A DNA stretch of 64,000 nt from Exiguobacterium sp. FSL W8-0210 (GTDB taxonomy: Bacteria > Bacillota > Bacilli > Exiguobacteriales > Exiguobacteriaceae): the NCBI RefSeq assembly GCF_038006045.1, contig NZ_JBBOUK010000001.1, forward strand, positions 1,591,001 through 1,655,000, written 5' to 3'. The notes below the pieces were generated by a model. It saw only the letters and a program-made list of their open reading frames with translations. It had not been told where the DNA came from and ran no database searches. The position numbers and the translations under genes were made by a program. This document shows positions 57,900 to 64,000 of the stretch, in pieces. Each line of letters begins with the position of its first letter. Position 1 is the first letter of the stretch.

Positions 57900-60339
57900 T
57901 TACTGTTTCAATTCGTGAACGAGGTTTTCCTGCTTCCGTCGGGTGACGAACCAAGCGATGGCTAGGACAAGCACCACCAAACCGGCAATCGTTCCAGCAA
58001 TCGTCGGGACGTTGAGATAGAATGATCCTGTATCATCAATCCGTGTCACGAAGATTGTCGCACCAAGACCACTGATCAGTCCAAAGATGATGCCGCTCCC
58101 AATGAACAAGAGCATTTGAATGAGTGTCAATTGACGCAGCCTGTTTCGAGTCAGCGCAATCGTCCGTAGCAAGGCATACTCGCCTCGTTTTCCACTCACG
58201 AAACTGAGTAAGGCGTTCGCAAGTCCGAACCAGACGGATCCACTCATGACGACAAGCGCAATGATGAAGACGAACCAACGTTCCGTCGTTTGTTGCTCCG
58301 CATTATGAAGCGCGTCAGATAGTCGATTCATTTGCAATGTCGGATAACTTTGCGTGATCTCTGATAATGTTGTGGTCACTTGCGCCTTCTTTAACTCGGA
58401 TGGAACGTCGATAAAGACATTCAAGATGTGATCGCTTGGTTGCCGTAGCTCCTCATTCCGCCAATCCACGAGGATGTCTGGTGCTATCTTCTTTTCGATT
58501 CCAACGATTCGGAATTGACCGAGCGAAACGCTTCGCTCTTGTTCCCCATCCCATCGGCCGAGCGGCAACGTATCGCCTTTTTGGAGACTGTGTTTTTTAG
58601 CGAAGGTACGTGAGATGATGATTCCGTCTGTGTCACTCGTCTGTTCTCCCTCTAAGACGTCAAGACGACGATAGTCCGTCACTTCGTACTCGATTGAGAC
58701 ATCTTCCTGAAGCAACTGGTATTCAAAGGAGCTTCGAGACGATAGGAAGGTCTCTTTTGCGCCAGGTAACTCGGTTTCAATCCGTCGAATCAATTGTAGC
58801 GGGTCTCCTTGCGATCCTTCATCTAAACGACTCTTTAAGACGACCTCCGTCGGATATTGGCTGATGATGTACTTCCGCTCGTTTTGTTGCACCGTCTCAA
58901 GGAACGTCGATCCGATGACGACGATGATCATCAATACTTGAACGATCAGCATCAACCAGGCGTTTTTCCGTAGTTGTGGCAACACGCCCCGGAAGGCGAC
59001 GAAACTCGTCGGTCCCGCTAACCGACGAACGATCGGTTCCGCTCGATGGAGCACTCCTTTCAAGAGGAGTGGCGTCGCGAGATACATCGTCAGTAAAAAC
59101 GCGAGAGTCGCACCGAGCCATGCGATCACGCGCGCCCCTTCCGTACTGGCAATCACTTCAGCGAATAACACCAAACTGACGGTCAGTCCACTGCTGAACA
59201 GGACGAGACGTTTTCGTCGGAACGATCGTGATACCGTTTTTTGATTTTCTCGCAAGACGTGGAGTGGTAACACATCCCGTTTTCGATAAGCCGTACTCGC
59301 GAGCAACAGCAAAGTCAACAAGGCGCTACCGATCGTGATGAGCATTAATAACGCTCCCTGTTCAATTAGGAGGGAGACGATCATTTTACCCTCTATCGGC
59401 CATACCAGTTGTCCAAGTAACGCTAAGCTGATTCCCCCTACAATCGCAAGCAGCGTCCCTGCTAAGACAATCAATCCAGATTGAACGAAGAACAGCTGAA
59501 ACAGTTGCCGTGTCGTCGCCCCAAGCGTCCGCATGATGGCAAATTGGACGGCATGTTTACGTAAATACAAGTCGAAATTCGCCATCAAGATGAAGCCGGA
59601 CACGACAAGGATCAATACTGACAAGATGCCGATGTAGCCGTTCAGCGCCGGTGAGAGCGCTTGCCCTTCCGAAAGTTCAATCCGGAGCTTCGGATTCGCT
59701 TTGACGAGTGTATCGGCATAGTGGACGATATCCGTCTCTTTTTTTAGATTGAGCAAGACGGCTTTCGTTTCGATCGGATGGTTCTTCTTCAAATCAGCAT
59801 ACGAAAGCAAGACTTGATCGTTCGAAGATTCAGATGTTATCGCACTTGATAAAATCTCACAGATTCGATACGTCTCTTCTCCGACGCGAAGCGTTTGCCC
59901 GACACTACGATCCAGCGACTTCGCGAGTCTAGCTGACACAATCGCTTCTCCCTCTTTCAAATCGTTCGTGAAATGATACCGACTTTTCGTCAGGGCATCC
60001 GAATGAACTCCCATCGTCTCCACGTCGGCCATCGTTTGACCAGCGACGCGCGCTGTCGTCTGTAAGATCGACTCTGCGTCCAAGGTGATCCTTTTTAAGT
60101 TGCTCAAACACGGACTGATCCGCCTGCTCATCTTCAGGTGTATATTTGACCGTCAGATCGACTTGACCGTATCTTTGTTCACGATCCGCTTCGATAGCGG
60201 CTTGATTATGTAATAAAAAAATGACCATCGTTAAGACAAGACCAATCGAAATCATGACGCTTCCGATTGAGGTCACTAAAATCATCGGACTTTTACGGTA
60301 CAGTCGGTGGGAAAGACGGAAGAGATGTTGTCGTTTCAT
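57900..60339 (-). pseudogene. FtsX-like ABC permease, frameshifted near the N-terminus
   Basis: Starts at the ATG at 60339 (overlapping the ATPase stop). The N-terminal membrane segment (MILVTSIGSVMISIGLVLTMVIFLL) and first outside part run to VFEQLKK, where an extra A in a run of five (plus strand T-run, about 60093-60099) shifts the frame. The rest (ITLDAESILQTTARVAGQTM ... FtsX cores with MRTLGATTRQLFQLF and LRTIALTRNRLRQL) is intact for about 730 residues. A four-A run would restore a permease of about 812 aa. Confidence 0.85.
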
Positions 60340-61079
60340 ACAGCCCCCACGAACTGCTCGTATGTCTCTAAGATCGGCGCCACGTCACCGGTCGACAGCT
60401 GATCGGCGACGATCTGTCCGTCATGGAAATACAGCACCCGCTTCGCATGAGCGGCTACGGTCGCATCATGGGTCACGAGCAGGATGCTCGTCTGTTGTTC
60501 GCGATTAAGTTCTTGTAGCAACTGCATGATTTCAGCAGATGTCTTGAAATCGAGGTTCCCCGTCGGCTCATCCGCTAAGATGATCGGTGGTCGACTGATC
60601 AAGGCACGTGCAATCGCAACACGTTGTTGTTGTCCACCCGACAGCTCTTGCGGTCGATGATTGTTCCACTTCGTCAGTCCGACTCGTTTGAGCCAAATCT
60701 CTACCTCTTGGTTGATCGTTTTGTCATCCATCCCCTTCAACATCAATGGTAAGGCGATGTTCTCCTGGACCGTCAAGTCATCGAGTAAATGAAACGATTG
60801 AAAGATGAACCCGATGTGTTGCTGACGGTATAACGTCGCAGCAGGTTCAGTGAAGATGTCGCGTTGCCGTTTTTCTTTTAAGGTCAACGTTCCACCGGTT
60901 GGCGCGTCAAGCGCTCCCAGGATATTCAACAGTGTACTTTTCCCGGAGCCACTCGTGCCCATGATGGCGATGAACCCTCCTTCCTCTAACGTAAAGCTGA
61001 CTTGCTTCAATGCATGGATCGTCTCAGTTCCACGTATGTAGGTTTTTGATAACCGTTCGACTTCTAATAAAGCTGACAC
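60336..61079 (-). CDS. ABC transporter ATP-binding protein, MacB/LolD type
   Basis: 247 aa; AAGGAGGG precedes the ATG. Walker A GTSGSGKS, Q-loop FQSFHLL, signature [15 protein letters not shown], Walker [14 protein letters not shown]-loop THD. Overlaps the FtsX gene by 4 nt. With the frameshifted permease it may no longer form a working transporter. Third ATPase of this type in the window. Confidence 0.92.
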   Translation of the reverse strand: MSALLEVERLSKTYIRGTETIHALKQVSFTLEEGGFIAIMGTSGSGKSTLLNILGALDAPTGGTLTLKEKRQRDIFTEPAATLYRQQHIGFIFQSFHLLDDLTVQENIALPLMLKGMDDKTINQEVEIWLKRVGLTKWNNHRPQELSGGQQQRVAIARALISRPPIILADEPTGNLDFKTSAEIMQLLQELNREQQTSILLVTHDATVAAHAKRVLYFHDGQIVADQLSTGDVAPILETYEQFVGAV

Positions 61080-61145
61080 GCATATCCCTCCTTAGTTATT
61101 CCGTCTTTATCATAACCATAATAAGGATGATTTAGAAGTAAATGC

Positions 61146-61177
61146 AAAAAACTCCTCATCTAAACGACGAGGAGTTA
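61146..61177 (-). terminator. Terminator of the cytidine deaminase gene
   Basis: AACTCCTC/GAGGAGTT stem and T-run on the minus strand. Confidence 0.78.
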
Positions 61178-61181
61178 CTGG

Positions 61182-61584
61182 TTATTGTCGAACATATTTT
61201 AATGGAATCAAATCTGCAATCCGGACTTTCGTCAACTGATCGTCGATCGTCAAGAGGACAAATGCGTCCGGTGCATAATCAGAAATCAATTCGCGACACA
61301 TGCCGCACGGACTGACGACATGAATCGTTCGGTCCGTCTCATCCGAATAGGGATGTCGGACAGCGACGATCGTCTCAAAATCCGTCAATCCATCCGTGAT
61401 GGCGGAACCGATCGTGATGGCTTCCGCGCACACTGTCACCCGTCCGATATAGGCTTCGACATGAACACCTGTTTTTATTGCGCCATCTTTTGTCCGCAAT
61501 GCAGCTGCGACGTGATGTTTATCGTCAGCGTAACGGCTTTGAATCGTTTCGGTTGCTAGTTCGACCAGTTGCAGGTCGGCTTCT
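61182..61584 (-). pseudogene. Cytidine deaminase (blasticidin-S-deaminase type), start removed by IS605
   Basis: The frame is open from the IS boundary and reads KEADLQLVELATETIQSRY, HHVAAALRTKDGAIKTGVHVEA, VCAEA (zinc and catalytic Glu) and SPCGMCREL (two zinc cysteines): a complete deaminase domain. Only the first few codons, the start and ribosome binding site are missing, replaced by the right end of the IS605 element (TCAA at 61588-61585). An inner GTG (61499) would drop essential residues. Expression is probably lost. Confidence 0.82.
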
Positions 61585-61735
61585 TTGACACTCCCACGGC
61601 TAAAGCCGTAAGCTCATTCTTCGGGATGAGTGGGATTCCAAAGTGCTTGTGCGAGCGCAGTCCATTTCTGTTTTGCTCAAGCCTTCAGATGAGGGTGTGC
61701 CATCACCCCTCCTAAGACAGACCATAAAGGTTCTC
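61585..61735 (-). ncRNA. Candidate omega-RNA of TnpB with right-end structure
   Basis: Between the tnpB stop and the element's end: TCCCA pairs with TGGGA enclosing CTCAT/ATGAG and ACGGC/GCCGT hairpins, the multi-stem scaffold of reRNA/omega-RNA. Its natural 3' guide would be the flanking sequence, AGAAGCCGACC..., the 5' end of the deaminase coding strand. The 5' limit is inferred; omega-RNAs commonly begin within tnpB. Confidence 0.6.
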
Positions 61736-62810
61736 AGGCTGATTGACTATTACCATCAACCACAGGTGCGTATCGAATGTTCATCGCACCGACGATGTCT
61801 CTGTGTTTCTTGAATCCACATGAACAAGAATATGTTCGATCTTTCGCTTTGTTTCTTTTGCCGCAGGAAGGGCATGTCTGAGATGTATATGCCGGATTGA
61901 CATATTCAACTTTAATCCCTTCTAATTTTGCTTTGTACTCAATAAATGTTGCTAAGCGATAGAATGACCACGTGTGTAGATTCTTATTGTTTTTACGGCT
62001 TGTTCTTGCCGTCTGTCGGATGTTCGCCAGTCTTTCGAGGCGGATGACAGAAATGTTGTTTTCTTTTGCAAACTCAACGATTTCACGACTGACTTTGTGA
62101 TCCGTATCTTGCATCCAACGTTGCTCTTTATTATCTAACTTCTTGATAGCCTTTAACTTTTTCTTTTGACCGAGATCTTTTCGTTTTGCAAGAAACTTTC
62201 GTTTCTTATACTTATTTTCTCGACCGTTACCAAAGAACCTAACTCGATCACAATCTGTAGTAGCGACTGCTGGAATCTTTAATCCCAGATCAACTCCTAT
62301 TGTTTTTATTCCTGTTTTCTCTGTTGTCAAAATCGTGACAGCAATTTGTGCCATCCATTTGTTCGATTTTTTGATAATCCGGAGTGCTCCGAGTTTGTTG
62401 TTCAATAGTGAAAAAATACGATTGTCTTGATCGACCATCTCGGCGCGGATTGCCGTTTTCTTCGCTTTACCGTTTATCATGATGGGTAGAGAAATCGACT
62501 CAAAATCGAACGAATAGTTCTGGTTGTTCCATGTGCAGTACGGTTTCTTGAGAATAGGGATGATTCCAAACTGTGATTTTTTCGCTTTCTTGAAAACACT
62601 TTGGGCGTCCTTGATAGCTTGGTTCTTGACGGCGCTAGGCAAACGAACGTGAACATTCTTGCTTGTCATTTTTATCATTGTTTCTGCCTCTACCATGTCT
62701 GAAACAAGCTGGTTGACCGCGTGAATATAAGCCCCCATCATACTTTCCAAAATAGGCTGCTGTTCTCTAGTAGGAAGAAGCTTGATATTTACCGTCAATG
62801 TCTGAGACAC
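61734..62810 (-). CDS. tnpB: TnpB RNA-guided nuclease (IS605 OrfB)
   Basis: 358 aa from the GTG at 62810, 5 nt after GGGGGTG. RuvC residues: IGVDLGLK (Asp), RLERL (Glu), HRDIVGAMNIRYA (Asp); zinc ribbon TCPSCGKRNK ... YSCSCGF; N-terminal wedge/HTH region (LLPTREQQPILESMMGAY). All are intact, so the nuclease is likely functional. TnpB cuts the empty donor site guided by the omega-RNA and supports element retention. Confidence 0.93.
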   Translation of the reverse strand: MSQTLTVNIKLLPTREQQPILESMMGAYIHAVNQLVSDMVEAETMIKMTSKNVHVRLPSAVKNQAIKDAQSVFKKAKKSQFGIIPILKKPYCTWNNQNYSFDFESISLPIMINGKAKKTAIRAEMVDQDNRIFSLLNNKLGALRIIKKSNKWMAQIAVTILTTEKTGIKTIGVDLGLKIPAVATTDCDRVRFFGNGRENKYKKRKFLAKRKDLGQKKKLKAIKKLDNKEQRWMQDTDHKVSREIVEFAKENNISVIRLERLANIRQTARTSRKNNKNLHTWSFYRLATFIEYKAKLEGIKVEYVNPAYTSQTCPSCGKRNKAKDRTYSCSCGFKKHRDIVGAMNIRYAPVVDGNSQSA

Positions 62811-62814
62811 GGTT

Positions 62815-63212
62815 TCACCCCCTTGTTTTTTGTTGTTCGACATAACGTCTGATTGTCTCACTCGATACATTTCCAGCAGTAGAGACGAAGTAGGAACGCG
62901 TCCAAAGACTTGGCAAATGTTGAAGATGAGCAAATTCTTCTCTAAGCTTTTTAGAGGTCACTCCTTTAAATTTTGCCATGATGTCAGCAGGACTAAGTGT
63001 TGGTAGAGTATTGAGAAACATATGCGAATGATCTTTATCGCATTCCAAAGCAATCACCGTGATCTCCAACTCTTCACATACCTCCCGTACCAATTGTTAC
63101 GTGCTTCGACATCCTTACGAAGAAATATCTTTCTTCTGTATCGAGGGCAGAATACAAAATGATATTTAATCAAAGAAACGGTCGTGTGAGTTCTTCTGTA
63201 GTTGTTTTCCAT
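62815..63212 (-). pseudogene. tnpA: TnpA (Y1 transposase of IS200/IS605), frameshifted
   Basis: ATG at 63212. First frame: YRRTHTTVSLIKYHFVFCPRYRRKIFLRKDVEAR, lost at about 63100. Next frame: LVREVCEELEITVIALECDKDHSHMFLN (HxH motif), FKGVTSKKLREEF and TIRRYVEQQK (catalytic Tyr). A single base in AACAATTGG accounts for the break. The element therefore cannot move on its own. Confidence 0.87.
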
Positions 63213-63345
63213 AACATGATTGTGTCAGTTCATATGATTAGTTGAAACGATAAACTTTCGGATACATGAAGTGTCAAAACCGGTGGTTTATTACTGATAC
63301 TCCGTATCCGACATGAGGCTGGGACATAACTAGCTGAATTTAACG

Positions 63346-63390
63346 AAAAGAAGGAATTGCCATCACTGAGGATGTGCAATTCCTTCTTTT
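63346..63390 (-). terminator. Terminator of the IS1182 transposase
   Basis: AAAAGAAGGAATTGC and GCAATTCCTTCTTTT pair perfectly over 15 bp. Confidence 0.85.
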
Positions 63391-63404
63391 TTCATTGTCT
63401 CTCG

Positions 63405-64000
63405 TCAAGCTGCCCTTCGGGCAACGCTTTGGATGAGCCATTTCCTCAAATTTACGGCCATGAGGATGAAGCCGAGCTCACGCTTCACCTTCGCTTTTCC
63501 TCGCACAGAAAAGCGAGTGAAACTCAAATTAGCCTTCAGATATCCAAAAACTGGTTCCACGTCTATCTTCCGTTTCGCATAGAGGGATCCTGTTTTTTGA
63601 TCTGAAAGCCATTTTTTCATCTGTTCTTTTTGTTCTTCCCATGAAGTGTTTATGTGTACCTGTCGGTGACGCCCTTCTTCGGCCTTTGTACAACGGGAGC
63701 GGAACGGGCAGCCATCACACCCTTCACTTTCATACACCTTGAAATCACGCGTGAATCCGTAACGATCTGTTCTCTTGGACATGTAACGGAACGTTACGTC
63801 CTGTCCATTCGGGCACACAAACCGATCCGCCGTTTCATCGTAAGACCAGTTCGCTGTGTTAAAGGGATCGTTGCGCCATTTTCGCGACTTTTCTTTTTCG
63901 AACATCGTGTAAGGGATGAGTGGAATGCGCCCACGGCGCATCAGAATATCCTGATAATTCTCCTGACTCCCATAGCCGGCATCCGCAACGATATGCGGTG
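63405..64000 (-). CDS. IS1182 family transposase, C-terminal part
   Basis: The frame is open to the window edge (PHIVADAGYGSQENYQDILMR), 198 codons visible. NTANWSYDETADRFVCPNG, CDGCPFRSRCTKAEEG (four-cysteine insert) and DVEPVFGYLKANLSFTRF (catalytic Glu region) are typical of IS1182-type DDE transposases with the DDE_Tnp_1_6 end. The N-terminal part lies outside the window. Confidence 0.92.
   Translation of the reverse strand, partial: PHIVADAGYGSQENYQDILMRRGRIPLIPYTMFEKEKSRKWRNDPFNTANWSYDETADRFVCPNGQDVTFRYMSKRTDRYGFTRDFKVYESEGCDGCPFRSRCTKAEEGRHRQVHINTSWEEQKEQMKKWLSDQKTGSLYAKRKIDVEPVFGYLKANLSFTRFSVRGKAKVKRELGFILMAVNLRKWLIQSVARRAA

Larger units (their letters stand above)
61585..63290 (-). 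mobile_element. IS200/IS605 element (tnpA broken, tnpB intact)
   Basis: Contains tnpA then tnpB on the minus strand. The right end carries the hairpin ACGGC-TTTA-GCCGT and ends in GGGAGTGTCAA, as in IS605-group elements. The left end is near 63290, where AAACC-ACC-GGTTT forms a hairpin; its exact cleavage point is not certain. Confidence 0.82.
63315..64000 (-). mobile_element. IS1182-type insertion sequence, 3' end only
   Basis: GAGGCTGGGACATAAC at 63315-63330 is the end repeat common to this kind of element; the transposase gene continues beyond the window. It is inserted next to the left end of the IS605 element. Confidence 0.75.

Noticed and set aside
1-64000. CRISPR arrays, tRNA and rRNA genes
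   Set aside because: No regularly spaced direct repeats and no cloverleaf or rRNA-like segment was noticed on reading; a dedicated scan could not be run.

Overview
The window looks like a chromosomal segment of a low-to-moderate GC Gram-positive bacterium (Bacillota), most likely Exiguobacterium or a close relative. This is inferred from strong AGGAGG-type ribosome binding sites at 7-9 nt, frequent TTG/GTG starts, lipobox lipoproteins, an amaP/DUF2273/asp23 alkaline-shock operon, an mhqR/mhqO-type quinone-response locus with its palindromic operator, and many small stand-alone enzymes and acetyltransferases. No rRNA, tRNA or CRISPR array was seen, and no replication or core ribosomal genes are present: this is accessory and stress-response chromosome.

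Layout. 1-11 kb: partial gene, degenerate serine-recombinase-like protein, small lipoprotein, TetR with divergent membrane protein, MATE exporter, soluble PAS chemoreceptor, broken SDR, CPCC protein, asp23 operon with a candidate SigB promoter, second broken SDR, luciferase-like monooxygenase, orphan MacB-type ATPase. 12-21 kb: DUF4256 protein, PAS-GGDEF cyclase, two coupled hydrolases, broken HAD, two acetyltransferases, ECF sigma/anti-sigma pair, and a translationally coupled serine hydrolase / deoxyribosyltransferase-like / P-loop kinase run followed by an aminoglycoside-phosphotransferase-like gene. 21-28 kb: DUF2268 lipoprotein, decayed histidine kinase, MacB-type ABC system with a DUF4129-like protein, and a HAD phosphatase that appears to start at CTG. 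28-38 kb: two tiny membrane proteins, tandem 420-aa paralogues of unknown function, TetR-controlled ABC-2 exporter, small secreted and membrane peptides, and the MhqR locus. 38-42.4 kb: an AT-rich island carrying an AAA ATPase plus HNH nuclease cassette of the Septu-like two-gene defence type, split by an IS30 element. 42.4-61 kb: Lrp, PadR, hydrolases, ABC exporters, beta-helix lipoprotein, DMT and MFS transporters, many of them interrupted. 61-64 kb: an IS200/IS605 element (tnpA broken, tnpB intact, candidate omega-RNA) that removed the start of a cytidine deaminase gene, then an IS1182-type transposase running off the end.

The strongest signals outside ordinary annotation are: (i) exact reconstruction of the IS30 insertion (TA target duplication, 28-bp inverted repeats) that cut the last 19 codons off the defence ATPase and separated it from its HNH partner; (ii) genes with perfectly placed Shine-Dalgarno sequences but CTG (or other rare) start codons; (iii) a set of near-perfect palindromic operators for four adjacent regulators; (iv) an unusually high density of frameshifted, nonsense or truncated genes, some at A-runs (possible sequencing error or slippage) and some by plain in-frame stops (true decay).
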